Both the position numbers and the translations under genes were made by a program. From RUG11690 sp045616665 (GTDB lineage Bacteria; Bacteroidota; Bacteroidia; Bacteroidales; WCHB1-69), in assembly GCA_045616665.1 (NCBI GenBank), contig JAZLHE010000057.1, forward strand, positions 1 through 64,000: DNA of 64,000 nucleotides. The letters run 5' to 3'. The stretch's first letter is position 1. Every line of letters begins with the position of its first letter. Of the stretch, positions 34,858 through 44,009 are shown in pieces. Below the pieces are notes generated by a model. It saw nothing but the letters and a program-made list of their open reading frames with translations. It was not told the DNA's origin and ran no database searches.

Positions 34858-35094
34858 AAAAATTTAGCGATGAAAAATTTGTTGTTGAGTCAATCGTTTT
34901 TCTCAACTTCTTATATCTTCAGATTTCAAGATAATGGTGTGACAAATAGAGGCGAGTTTCAGCTGTAGGTAGTTAACTGCACATCGGACCGTTGAAGTTC
35001 ATCCAGTGATATTCTGAAAATGTCACGGTCAACATTAACATTTTAAAGTGTATAAATATTAGTAATCAATAAAAATAATGCGGAAATTTACTCG

Positions 35095-35102
35095 TATTTT
35101 TG
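35095..35102 (+). promoter_or_regulatory. Promoter -7 element of the envC-to-META operon
   Basis: TATTTTTG, 26 nt before the envC ATG. Confidence 0.6.
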
Positions 35103-35127
35103 TAAGTTGTTGTAAATAGGAACAATT

Positions 35128-36441
35128 ATGAAGTGTTTTTTCGCAAAATTCCATAAATATCTGCTTTTGCTTTTCGCTTTTGCGATGCTTGTCGGTCAGC
35201 TTGACCTCTCCGCACAGTCCAAAAGTGCAAAGTTGAAAAATGATAAAAAGAAAATTGAAAACGAGATTGCCAATACCCAAAAACTGCTTAAGCAAACGGA
35301 AAAAAATAAAAATGCTTCCTTGCAGCAGATCAGTGTGCTTCGTCAGCAAATCTCTAATCGGGAAGCATTGATTACCAATTTGAATTCTGAAATTTTTGCT
35401 TTAGAGGAAGAACTTGCGCTCAACGAAAAATTGTCGCAGGACCTGACGAAAAAATTGGAATATATGAAGTCTGACTACTCTCGGGTGGTTTATCTGGCAT
35501 ATAAAAACAGAAATTTAATCGACAAAGTTACTTTTTTGCTTTCTGCGGATAATTTTTCCCAAATGTTCCGTCGTATCAAGTATTATTCTGTGTTTGCCGA
35601 CAATGTCAAACGTCAAGTGGAGTTGATTGAAAAGACACAGGCGGAGATCAAGGCAAAAAATGAAGAGATTTTAAGAATTAAAGATGAAAAACAGACTTTG
35701 CTTGAAGGCAAGGAAGTGGAAATCAAGCGTTTGGAGAAAGATCGTACGGCTACTACGCAGAAAGCGCAGGAATTGAAGAAAAAAGAGAAACAGTTGGCAG
35801 CTACTTTGAAGGAAAAACAAAAGAAAAGAAAAGAACTGGATGTGGCGATCAAGAAGGCCATTGAAGCTGAAATCGTAGCAGCAAATAAGAAAAAAGCCGC
35901 CGAAGCCGCCAAAAATTCCGCTAAGAATTCAGGAAAAACAGGTTCGGGTTCTGGAGACAAATCTGCCACCCCGGCGAAACCTGCTTCCAAAAATGAAATT
36001 ATGCTGACCCCAGAAGAACAGCTGATCAGCAATTCATTTGAAAGTAATAAGGGTAAGTTGCCCTGGCCTGTGGTCAAAGGTGCCAAAGTGGGCGACTTCG
36101 GCAGTTATCCGCATCCTGATGTGCCTTCCGTAATGATAGAAAACCGTGGTATCGATATTCTGGTGGAACCCAATACCGCTGTGCGTGCCGTGTTCCAAGG
36201 GGAGGTCACCGGAATCCTTGATGTAATGGGAACCAAGGTGCTGATGATTCGTCACGGCGAATACCTGACGGTTTATCAGAATCTGGCTTCCGTCAGTGTG
36301 AGAAAGGGAGATAAGGTGTCAACCAAGCAAACCATTGGAACCGTTGGAAAATCTACGAGCAACAACACTTACGAACTGCATTTCGAAGTCTGGAAAAACA
36401 GTTCTTATCTAAATCCAAACGGTTGGTTGTCAAGAAAATAG
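35128..36441 (+). CDS. EnvC-like murein hydrolase activator (degenerate LytM)
   Basis: 437 aa. Signal peptide (about 1-30), a long coiled coil (about 30-250), an A/K/S-rich linker, and a C-terminal LytM/M23 domain (about 325-435). The zinc site is broken: the HxGxD motif reads NRGID, the Y.HL histidine is replaced (YQNL), and only the second His of the HxH motif remains (ELHFE). It should therefore not cut peptidoglycan itself but activate an amidase at the septum, as E. coli EnvC does. First gene of an operon with glsA, glsB, engB and a META lipoprotein. Confidence 0.9.
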   Translation: MKCFFAKFHKYLLLLFAFAMLVGQLDLSAQSKSAKLKNDKKKIENEIANTQKLLKQTEKNKNASLQQISVLRQQISNREALITNLNSEIFALEEELALNEKLSQDLTKKLEYMKSDYSRVVYLAYKNRNLIDKVTFLLSADNFSQMFRRIKYYSVFADNVKRQVELIEKTQAEIKAKNEEILRIKDEKQTLLEGKEVEIKRLEKDRTATTQKAQELKKKEKQLAATLKEKQKKRKELDVAIKKAIEAEIVAANKKKAAEAAKNSAKNSGKTGSGSGDKSATPAKPASKNEIMLTPEEQLISNSFESNKGKLPWPVVKGAKVGDFGSYPHPDVPSVMIENRGIDILVEPNTAVRAVFQGEVTGILDVMGTKVLMIRHGEYLTVYQNLASVSVRKGDKVSTKQTIGTVGKSTSNNTYELHFEVWKNSSYLNPNGWLSRK

Positions 36442-36450
36442 AGTTTTCTT

Positions 36451-37260
36451 ATGCAGATTTCCGTTGCACAAGCCATCAAGGATAAAAATCCCAAGTTGTA
36501 TCAAAAATTGCCGAAGTTTTTGATACGCTTGGTGGAGCGCATTGTTTGTCAAGATGAAATGAATAGTCTGTTGCGTCAATATGACCAATTGCCTTCACTG
36601 GAATTTACCAATGCTATTATTCGTTACCTGGATAATGAATTGGTGATTCATCATGAAGAAAGAATTCCTCAAACTGGACGTTATATCGTGGTGAGCAATC
36701 ACCCTTTGGGTGGTCTTGATGGAATGACTTTGATAAGCATTTGTGGAAAATATCGCCCCGACATAAAGTTTCCGGTCAATGACCTGTTGTGTTATGTGGA
36801 ACCGATGCGCGATATTTTTATCCCAATCAACAAACACGGTAAAATGGGTGCAGAAGCTTATAAAACGTTGAATGACGCTTTTGAATCAGATGATTTGATT
36901 TTGTATTTTCCCGCCGGTTTATGCTCTCGCCGTCAGCAAGGCGAAATTCGGGATTTGGATTGGAAGAAGACGATTGTCGCCAAGGCAAAGCAAACAAAAC
37001 GCGATATTATTCCGTGTTTTTTCGATGGAAAAAATTCAAACTTTTTTTATAATTTTGCTAATCTTAGAAAGAAGTTGGGAGTGAAATTCAATTTGGAAAT
37101 GATGCTTTTGCCTCGGGAATTGCTGAAACAGAAAAAGTCTCACTTTGAAATCACTTTCGGCAATCCTATCTCATATCATCAATTTGACCAATCAAAAAAC
37201 GACTGTGAGTGGGCACAATGGTTGAAAGAACAAGTGTATTTATTAAAAGATAGAGTATGA
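36451..37260 (+). CDS. glsA: PlsC-like O-acyltransferase, likely glycine-lipid GlsA
   Basis: 269 aa. The acyltransferase motif NHPLGGLDG (NHx4D, about 87-95), then a PAG-type block in FPAGLCSRR. It is followed with a 4-nt overlap by a GNAT-like N-acyltransferase. This pair matches GlsB/GlsA of Bacteroides, which acylate glycine on N and then O to give glycine lipids (ornithine-lipid OlsB/OlsA relatives). GlsA performs the second, O-acyl step at the inner membrane. A lyso-phospholipid acyltransferase role is the alternative, but the gene pair argues for aminoacyl lipids. Confidence 0.82.
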   Translation: MQISVAQAIKDKNPKLYQKLPKFLIRLVERIVCQDEMNSLLRQYDQLPSLEFTNAIIRYLDNELVIHHEERIPQTGRYIVVSNHPLGGLDGMTLISICGKYRPDIKFPVNDLLCYVEPMRDIFIPINKHGKMGAEAYKTLNDAFESDDLILYFPAGLCSRRQQGEIRDLDWKKTIVAKAKQTKRDIIPCFFDGKNSNFFYNFANLRKKLGVKFNLEMMLLPRELLKQKKSHFEITFGNPISYHQFDQSKNDCEWAQWLKEQVYLLKDRV

Positions 37261-38207
37261 AAAAGATTATTCCTCCAGTGGATGTCGAATTGCTCAAGCA
37301 GGAACTTACCGATGATAAAATATTGCGTAAAACTACGGCTTTGAATAATGTCATTTATTTGGTGGATGCGTCGTCGGCTCCCAATGTGTTGCGAGAAATC
37401 GGCAGATTGAGGGAACTTACTTTCAGAGCGGCAAGCGGAGGAACGGGTAAGGAACTCGATTTGGATGAATTTGATGTGGAACCGATGGCTTGGAAACAAC
37501 TGATTGTGTGGAATCCCGAACAAGAGGAAATTGTCAGTGCTTATCGCTTTATCTTGGGCAAAGATGCCCCTGTTGATGAAAATGGCTACCCCCATACCGC
37601 TACTTCAGAGTTGTTTAGATTCTCCGAAGAGTTTATTAAAAACCAATGGCAGCGCACCATTGAATTGGGGCGGAGCTTTGTCCAACCAAAATATCAGGCA
37701 TCGGCAGATCCTCGCAAGGGCTTGTTCGCTTTGGACAATATTTGGGACGGTCTGGGCGCCCTGACGGTGAAATATCCAGAAATCGAATATTTCTTCGGCA
37801 AAATGACAATGTACAATACCTATAGCCGTTTGGCTCGTAAACTCATACTAGATTTCTTAAAACGCTATTTCCAGGGGGATGAAAATCTGGTGAAACCGTT
37901 CCATCCTTCAGACAAAACTCGCGTGAGTAAGAAAAATTCGGAAATTTTTAAGGGCAATAGCGTGAGCGACAATTTGTCTTTATTGAAAAAGAAGATTCGC
38001 GCAATGGGGACGATGATTCCTCCGTTGATAAAGTCCTATATGTCTATCTCTCCATCATTGAAGTATTTCGGAATATCTGATAATCCCTCCTTTGGCGAAG
38101 TGGAGGAATTGGCTATTATGATTCATATTCCGGATATTTACGAAAATAAGCGCGAAAGATATATGAATTCTATTTTTAAGAAAAATCAAGATGGATTATC
38201 AGATTAA
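37257..38207 (+). CDS. glsB: GNAT/hemolysin-like N-acyltransferase, likely glycine-lipid GlsB
   Basis: 316 aa. An OlsB/hemolysin-type acetyltransferase fold with the stretch LRELTFRAASGGTGKELDLDEFD (split here as LRELTFRAASGG then GKELDLDEFD) and a SRSF-like block in ELGRSFVQPKYQ. The family N-acylates small amino acids from acyl-ACP; in Bacteroides the substrate is glycine. It overlaps glsA by 4 nt upstream and engB by 17 nt downstream. Substrate assignment rests on clade and gene pairing. Confidence 0.8.
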   Translation: MKKIIPPVDVELLKQELTDDKILRKTTALNNVIYLVDASSAPNVLREIGRLRELTFRAASGGTGKELDLDEFDVEPMAWKQLIVWNPEQEEIVSAYRFILGKDAPVDENGYPHTATSELFRFSEEFIKNQWQRTIELGRSFVQPKYQASADPRKGLFALDNIWDGLGALTVKYPEIEYFFGKMTMYNTYSRLARKLILDFLKRYFQGDENLVKPFHPSDKTRVSKKNSEIFKGNSVSDNLSLLKKKIRAMGTMIPPLIKSYMSISPSLKYFGISDNPSFGEVEELAIMIHIPDIYENKRERYMNSIFKKNQDGLSD

Positions 38208-38820
38208 AAATATCAAATTTGTCCAGTCGGAAGCCGATTGGCGGAAGTGTCCGGCGGAAAATTATCCCGAATTTGCCTTCATCGGCCGCTCCAATGTGGG
38301 TAAATCGTCGTTAATTAATATGTTGGCTAATCAGAAGTCATTGGCCAAAACTTCGTCAAAACCAGGCAAAACGCAGACTATCAATCACTTTTCCGTGGAT
38401 AATCGTTGGTTTTTAGTCGATTTGCCGGGTTATGGTTATGCGTCTATATCAAAGACTATGCGCGAGAAATGGGTTAAAATGATTGATAATTATTTGAAAT
38501 TCAGAGAAAATCTGCAGCTTGTTTTTGTACTGGTGGATATTCGCTTGGAACCGCAGCAGATTGATATCGATTTTATTAATAAATTGGGAGAAATGGGACT
38601 TCCTTTTTCTTTGATTTTCACCAAGGCCGACAAAGTCGGTAAGTTGCGTGGTGTCGAGAATGTTAAGCAGTTTTGCAAAAAATTACTGCAAACTTGGGAA
38701 GAACTTCCTCCATATTTCGTCTGTTCCGCGGTTGATGGTCGTGGAAAAGTCGAATTATTAAATTATATCGAGCAAATCAATGAAGTATTTTATAATTCAA
38801 TAAATCCTGTTCAAGAATGA
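38191..38820 (+). CDS. engB: Ribosome biogenesis GTPase EngB/YsxC
   Basis: 209 aa. G1 GRSNVGKSS (about 32-40), G3 DLPGYG, G4 TKAD and G5 SAVDG are all present. EngB is a small essential GTPase needed for 50S assembly. It overlaps glsB by 17 nt and the META-domain gene by 4 nt (ATGA), so these are translated as one unit. Confidence 0.95.
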   Translation: MDYQIKNIKFVQSEADWRKCPAENYPEFAFIGRSNVGKSSLINMLANQKSLAKTSSKPGKTQTINHFSVDNRWFLVDLPGYGYASISKTMREKWVKMIDNYLKFRENLQLVFVLVDIRLEPQQIDIDFINKLGEMGLPFSLIFTKADKVGKLRGVENVKQFCKKLLQTWEELPPYFVCSAVDGRGKVELLNYIEQINEVFYNSINPVQE

Positions 38821-39293
38821 AAAATGAAAAAATCTCTCATCTGTTAGTCGGCGTGTTTGCGTTTGGCATAATCGTGGTCTTGCTGGCTTCTTGTATGACG
38901 GCAAAAAAGAAGGCGGAACTCGCCAATAACAAGCCCTTGGTGGATACGTATTGGATTCTGGTTTCCGTTAAGGGGGAACCTGTTCCGCAAGATTTTATTC
39001 AACCTACGATGACTTTCGGAATTGATGGAAAATATTATGGCAATTTGGGTTGCAATTCCTTTTTCGGCACTTACTTTAAAAAAGGTAAAAATGGAATAAA
39101 AATGGAATATGCCGGAGCAACGAAACGTTTATGTCAAAATATGAAAACAGAGAAAATGTATCTCAATGGTCTTCATAATGACTTTAAAACCTATGAAATT
39201 CATAGCGACACCTTGATTTTAAAAGATAAACAGGGTGAGGTGATGCGTTTTCTAGCTGGAACGAAGCCTGAAGTCCAAAAAGATGAAGAATAG
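38817..39293 (+). CDS. META-domain lipoprotein
   Basis: 158 aa. Lipoprotein signal with lipobox LLASC (Cys26), followed by a META/HslJ-like domain (about 40-150) with DTYWILVSV, GNLGCNSFFGTY and TKRLCQNM. META domains occur in HslJ-type envelope-stress proteins; function is not settled. Last gene of the envC operon. Its stop lies in a 9-bp hairpin shared with the convergent nadB stop. Confidence 0.85.
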   Translation: MKNEKISHLLVGVFAFGIIVVLLASCMTAKKKAELANNKPLVDTYWILVSVKGEPVPQDFIQPTMTFGIDGKYYGNLGCNSFFGTYFKKGKNGIKMEYAGATKRLCQNMKTEKMYLNGLHNDFKTYEIHSDTLILKDKQGEVMRFLAGTKPEVQKDEE

Positions 39294-39312
39294 TCTGCGA
39301 CGGCTATTCTTC
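39285..39312. terminator. Hairpin formed by two convergent gene ends
   Basis: GAAGAATAG (39285-39293, including the TAG of the META gene) pairs exactly with CTATTCTTC (39304-39312, including the nadB stop). There is no T-run, so it is a weak intrinsic terminator at best. Confidence 0.5.
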
Positions 39313-40896
39313 GTTGTCGGATTCTGAAATATTTTTGCGGCCGGGATAGTCAAGAGAATAGTGCAGTCCTCGGCTTTCGTGGCGACTCATCGCGTGTTTG
39401 ATGATTAGGTAGCCTATGTTGATCATATTTCGTAATTCACAAATTTCAGGAATCAATACGGATTTCTTATATAGTTCCTCGGTTTCTCTGTATAGAATTT
39501 CCAAGCGGTCAAAGGCGCGCTGCAGGCGGATGTTGGAACGGACAATGCCGACGTAATTGCACATAATGGTCTGCAATTCCTTTCTGGATTGCGTAATCAG
39601 TACCATCTCCTCGTTTAATACGGTGCCTTCAGTGTTCCATTCTGGAACGTCATCGCAAAATTGGATGTTCTCGAAACGTTCCACAGCCTTTAGACAAGCC
39701 CGGTGAGAAAATACCAATGCCTCTAATAATGAGTTGGATGCCAATCTGTTAGCTCCGTGAAGACCAGTGGAAGAGCATTCTCCGGAACTAAAGAGGTTGA
39801 TGATGGAACTTTCTCCCCATTCGTTGACTTTGATGCCGCCACACGAGTAATGGGCGGCGGGTACAACGGGAATCATATCTTTCGTGATATCTACGCCGAT
39901 GCTGAGACATTTGGCGTAAATATTTGGAAAATGGTTGAAAATCTCTTCTTGATTGATGTGGGTGGCATCCAAATATACGTGGTCGCAGCCTTTTTGCTTC
40001 ATTTCGTTGTCGATGGCTCTGGCCACGATGTCGCGTGGCGCAAGCGAACCCCGTGGGTCATATTTGCTCATAAATTCCACCCCGTTTTCGTCTTTGAGAA
40101 TGGCACCCGCACCACGAAGGGCCTCAGTAATCAAAAACGAAGGCGATTCTTTGGGATTATAGAGTGAAGTAGGGTGGAATTGCACGAATTCCATACCGTT
40201 TACGGCTCCTTTGGCACGATATACCATCGCTATGCCGTCGCCTGTGGCAATGGTGGGATTCGTGGTGTTGCCATATACTGTGCCGATGCCGCCTGTACAC
40301 ATCATCGTAATGCGTGACAAAATGGTCTCTACTTTATTGGTGTTGGGATTATAAATGTAGGCGCCATAGCAGGTGATGTCGGGCGTGCGGCGACTGACTT
40401 CTACTCCCAAATGATGTTGCGTGATGATTTCTATGGCCAGGTGATTTTCTAAAATCTCTATGTTTTCGTGATTTTTGGCAGCTTTGATGAGCTTTTCTTC
40501 AATTTCAAGGCCGGTCACGTCTTTGTGATGCAAGATGCGAAACTCCGAATGCCCCCCTTCTTTTGCCAAGGCAAATTTTCCTGATGTGGTTTTGTCAAAA
40601 TCAACTCCCCATTCAACCAATTCCATCACCCGTGCTGTGGATTCACGAATGGTTAATTCTACGACGTGACGGTCCGACAACTCATCACCAGCAATCATCG
40701 TGTCTTCAATATGTTTCTCGCAGGAGTCCGGCTGATAAACAACGGCCGCAATGCCACCTTGGGCAAATTTAGTTGAGGTGTCGTCGACTTTGGCTTTAGT
40801 TACTATGCAAACTTTGCCGTAGTTGGCGGCCTTCAAGGCGAAGCACAATCCTGCTACACCAGAACCGATAACTAAAAAATCTACTTTTTTCCTCAT
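39304..40896 (-). CDS. nadB: L-aspartate oxidase
   Basis: 530 aa. The start at 40896 (MRKKVDFLVIGSGVAGL) gives the normal FAD-binding N-terminus (GSGVAG, about 11-16). QGGIA, HREGGH-like KEGGHSE, and ARDIVARAID are present, as is the C-terminal helical domain. It oxidises aspartate to iminoaspartate, the first step of quinolinate and NAD synthesis; fumarate can be the electron acceptor in anaerobes. nadA and nadC are not adjacent. Promoter at 40923-40930. Confidence 0.95.
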   Translation of the reverse strand: MRKKVDFLVIGSGVAGLCFALKAANYGKVCIVTKAKVDDTSTKFAQGGIAAVVYQPDSCEKHIEDTMIAGDELSDRHVVELTIRESTARVMELVEWGVDFDKTTSGKFALAKEGGHSEFRILHHKDVTGLEIEEKLIKAAKNHENIEILENHLAIEIITQHHLGVEVSRRTPDITCYGAYIYNPNTNKVETILSRITMMCTGGIGTVYGNTTNPTIATGDGIAMVYRAKGAVNGMEFVQFHPTSLYNPKESPSFLITEALRGAGAILKDENGVEFMSKYDPRGSLAPRDIVARAIDNEMKQKGCDHVYLDATHINQEEIFNHFPNIYAKCLSIGVDITKDMIPVVPAAHYSCGGIKVNEWGESSIINLFSSGECSSTGLHGANRLASNSLLEALVFSHRACLKAVERFENIQFCDDVPEWNTEGTVLNEEMVLITQSRKELQTIMCNYVGIVRSNIRLQRAFDRLEILYRETEELYKKSVLIPEICELRNMINIGYLIIKHAMSRHESRGLHYSLDYPGRKNISESDNEE

Positions 40897-40922
40897 AATA
40901 TTAGCACTTGCTTTTAATACAG

Positions 40923-40930
40923 CAAAAATA
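40923..40930 (-). promoter_or_regulatory. Promoter -7 element of nadB
   Basis: Minus-strand TATTTTTG, 27 nt before the ATG. Confidence 0.6.
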
Positions 40931-41250
40931 CAATATTTATTAATGACACGGCAGTTTTTTTTCAAAAATCTACGCAAAAACTTATTTTTTTACTCCTTTC
41001 CCCCTTGCACACTTTGTCTTTCTGAATGATGTGTCCGACAATTTCCGCTAATTTTCGATTTCTTTTGTTACCCTTATGACTTTTGTGTTTATTTCTGAAA
41101 GAGAACTCGCATTTCAGTCTTCTTAAATTCTGCTGTAAACATATTGACAATTAGATTGTTATCTTGATTTTTATCGGTTGCATAGTATGGGTGGTTTTTA
41201 TTTAATTATAGAAAAAATATATAATTATTGTTTTATATAATATTTTTTTG

Positions 41251-41258
41251 TATTTTTG
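41251..41258 (+). promoter_or_regulatory. Promoter -7 element before the small ORF
   Basis: TATTTTTG after a long T-rich run. It lies 36 nt before the ATG of the 46-residue ORF. Confidence 0.5.
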
Positions 41259-41293
41259 CCACCTTGATTTATAGAAGACTTCAATCAAAAAAT

Positions 41294-41434
41294 ATGAAAT
41301 TAATGAAACTGTTTTTCGGGACAAAAAAGTGTGCAACTTGTTTTGCTTTAGGATATCTTGATAAAACAAAAAATTACCCTATTAATCATAAAATATTGAA
41401 AATTAGAAAGATAATTGAAAAATGCGGTAGATAA
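41294..41434 (+). CDS. Possible 46-residue basic protein
   Basis: MKLMKLFFGT with a CATC motif and a lysine-rich C-terminus; predicted strongly basic. It follows a good TAnnTTTG promoter at the spacing seen for real genes in this window. No family recognised. It could equally be the untranslated leader of topA, which has its own promoter 34 nt after this ORF ends. Confidence 0.35.
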   Translation: MKLMKLFFGTKKCATCFALGYLDKTKNYPINHKILKIRKIIEKCGR

Positions 41435-41467
41435 TTTATTCTTTGTAATAAAGTCAAAAAAAAAATG

Positions 41468-41475
41468 TATTTTTG
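41468..41475 (+). promoter_or_regulatory. Promoter of topA
   Basis: TATTTTTG with TTTG at 41442-41445 (22-nt spacer) as a possible -33 element. 40 nt before the topA ATG. Confidence 0.6.
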
Positions 41476-41515
41476 CCGCCGCAAAATTAGACTATATATA
41501 TACATATACAATAAA

Positions 41516-44008
41516 ATGAGTAAAGATTTAATCATCGTGGAGTCTCCGGCAAAGGCCAAGACTATCCAAAAGTTTATCGGGAAGGATTTTACGGTTATTT
41601 CCAGTAAAGGTCACGTAAGAGATCTTCCTCAAAAAGATCTTGGTATTGATATCCCTATGGGATTCAAGCCTAAATATGAAATCCTTGAAGAAAAGAAAAA
41701 GCTGATACAAAATATAAAGAAGTTGGCGAACGAGGCAGATACGGTCTGGCTCGCAACCGATGATGATCGTGAGGGTGAAGCTATTTCCTGGCATTTGATG
41801 GAAGTTGCCGATATTGCGCCATCAAAAACAAAACGTATCGTATTCCACGAAATTACGAAAAACGCTATAGAGAATGCGTTGGCCAATCCACGTCAGTTGG
41901 ATGTTGATTTGGTGAATGCCCAGCAGGCACGTCGTATTTTGGATCGACTGGTAGGTTTTGAGCTGTCACCCGTGCTTTGGCGAAAGGTGAAACCACAACT
42001 TTCTGCCGGACGTGTGCAGTCCGTGGCAGTAAAACTGATTGTGGAACGCGAACATGAAATCAAGGCGTTCAAAACCACTTCTTCGTATAGAGTGGTCGGT
42101 AATTTTTTGTCGGAAAAGGATGCAAAAAATGAAATTGAAGCGGAATTAGATATGCGTTTTGCCGATAAAGAGCAAACCAATGCGTTTTTGGAAGATTGCA
42201 AATCAGCCAAGTATTCAATTAGTGCGGTGGAAAAAAATCCGGGAAAGAAATCTCCGGCGGCTCCGTTTACAACTTCTACCTTGCAACAGGAAGCTTCTCG
42301 CAAATTGGGCTTCTCTGTGAGTAAGACGATGGTTATCGCACAGCAGTTGTATGAACAAGGTTACATTACTTATATGAGAACGGACTCCGTGAATTTGTCG
42401 GAATTCGCCATCAGTGATGCCAAGGATGAGATTGTAAAGCAGTATGGTGCCGAATATTCACATCCTCGCCGTTATGCTACTAAAATCAAAGGTGCACAAG
42501 AAGCCCACGAAGCTATTCGTCCTACCGTGATGAGTAATCACACGATTCCTGGCGATACGTTTGCCAAACGTTTGTATGAATTGATTTGGAAACGAACTAT
42601 CGCTTCTCAAATGAGTGACGCCCAAACCGAAAAAACGGTCATTACGATTCCTATTTCCAATCGTTCCGAAAAGTTTGTGACCACCGGTGAGGTGATTTTG
42701 TTCCACGGGTTCTTGAAAGTTTATATTGAATCTAAAGACGAAGAAGATGAAGAAGTTAAGGGGTGGTTGCCTCCAGTGGCTGTCGGCGAAACGGTGAACG
42801 CTTCTGAAATCGTTGCTACGCAACGTTATTCTCAACCCCCCGTGCGTTATACGGAAGCCAGTTTGGTTAAGAAATTGGAAGAGTTGGGAATCGGTCGTCC
42901 TTCAACCTTCGCGCCTACCATTTCCACGATTCAAAAACGTGAATATGTGGTGAAGGAAACCCGTCCAGGATCCGAAAGAGAGTATGTTCAGTTAAAATTG
43001 AAAAATAATACGATCCACGAATCTGTCAAGAAGGAAAAATATGGCTACGAAAAAGATAAGATTTTCCCTACAGATATAGGTATTGTGGTCAACGATTACT
43101 TGCAGGATAATTTCGATGGAATTATGGATTATGGTTTTACTGCCAATGTCGAAAAAGAATTTGATGATATTGCTGAAGGAAAAGTCAAATGGCAGGAAAT
43201 GATCAATAATTTCTATGGCGATTTTCATCATTCTATTGAAGATGCCATTACGTATTCTACAAAGGCAAGTGGAGAAAGACTGCTGGGTTCGGATCCTAAA
43301 ACCAATGCCAATGTGTATGCCAAGTTGGGTAAATACGGTCCGATGGTACAAATCGGTGAAAATTATGAGGACGAAAAACCTCGTTATGCCCGTATGAAAG
43401 CTACCCAGTCTATTGAAAGCATTACTTTGGAAGAAGCCCTCGACTTGTTCAAATTGCCCAAAACACTAGGTGAATATGAAGGCGACGCTTTGGTTATCGG
43501 TATCGGTCGTTTCGGCCCATACGTTAAATACCATAATAGTTTTGTATCTATTCCCAAAGGCGAAGAACCAACTGAAATTACCTACGAGCGTGCTATCGAA
43601 TTAATTGAATTGAAGAAAAAGGCGGATCAAGATCATGCACCACGACTTTTGGGTGAACACGAAGGTAAAGAGGTCTATGTGGCAGTGGGCAAATATGGTC
43701 CATATCTTAAATATGACGGCAAAAACATCACTTTGAATAAAGGAACGGTTGTGGCGGAAATGGTTTTGGAAGATGCTGTTCAGGTGATTACTGGAGCACA
43801 ATCCAATAACGTGTTGGCTTCTTTTAAGGAAAATCCCGACATTAAAGTGATGAATGGTCGTTATGGCGCTTATCTGACGGATGGAACCAATAATTACAAA
43901 CTTCCGAAAGGCCGTGTTCCTGAAAACCTGACCTACGACGATTGTATGGAAATTATTTCCAATACTACGCCGACGGCAAAAAAAACAAGTTACAGAAGAA
44001 AAAAATAA
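41516..44008 (+). CDS. topA: DNA topoisomerase I
   Basis: 830 aa. The start at 41516 (MSKDLIIVESPAKAKT) is the standard N-terminus. The TOPRIM acidic triad is in TDDDREGEA, the active-site Tyr in YITYMRTDS. The C-terminal part has repeated GPY-type modules (GKYGPMVQIG, GRFGPYVKY, GKYGPYLKY, GRYGAYLTD) in place of zinc fingers, ending in a basic RRKK tail. It relaxes negative supercoils. The next gene starts 1 nt after its stop. Confidence 0.96.
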   Translation: MSKDLIIVESPAKAKTIQKFIGKDFTVISSKGHVRDLPQKDLGIDIPMGFKPKYEILEEKKKLIQNIKKLANEADTVWLATDDDREGEAISWHLMEVADIAPSKTKRIVFHEITKNAIENALANPRQLDVDLVNAQQARRILDRLVGFELSPVLWRKVKPQLSAGRVQSVAVKLIVEREHEIKAFKTTSSYRVVGNFLSEKDAKNEIEAELDMRFADKEQTNAFLEDCKSAKYSISAVEKNPGKKSPAAPFTTSTLQQEASRKLGFSVSKTMVIAQQLYEQGYITYMRTDSVNLSEFAISDAKDEIVKQYGAEYSHPRRYATKIKGAQEAHEAIRPTVMSNHTIPGDTFAKRLYELIWKRTIASQMSDAQTEKTVITIPISNRSEKFVTTGEVILFHGFLKVYIESKDEEDEEVKGWLPPVAVGETVNASEIVATQRYSQPPVRYTEASLVKKLEELGIGRPSTFAPTISTIQKREYVVKETRPGSEREYVQLKLKNNTIHESVKKEKYGYEKDKIFPTDIGIVVNDYLQDNFDGIMDYGFTANVEKEFDDIAEGKVKWQEMINNFYGDFHHSIEDAITYSTKASGERLLGSDPKTNANVYAKLGKYGPMVQIGENYEDEKPRYARMKATQSIESITLEEALDLFKLPKTLGEYEGDALVIGIGRFGPYVKYHNSFVSIPKGEEPTEITYERAIELIELKKKADQDHAPRLLGEHEGKEVYVAVGKYGPYLKYDGKNITLNKGTVVAEMVLEDAVQVITGAQSNNVLASFKENPDIKVMNGRYGAYLTDGTNNYKLPKGRVPENLTYDDCMEIISNTTPTAKKTSYRRKK

Positions 44009-44009
44009 T

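Larger units (their letters stand above)
34810..35127. other. Divergent promoter region between azlC and envC
   Basis: A 318-nt gap with a minus-strand TATCTTTG for azlC (34850-34857) and a plus-strand TATTTTTG for the envC unit (35095-35102). The middle shows nothing I can identify. Confidence 0.55.
40897..41293. other. Intergenic stretch between nadB and a possible small gene
   Basis: It holds the nadB promoter (minus-strand TATTTTTG, 40923-40930) and a plus-strand TATTTTTG at 41251-41258. The AT-rich middle shows no gene or clear structure. Confidence 0.5.
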
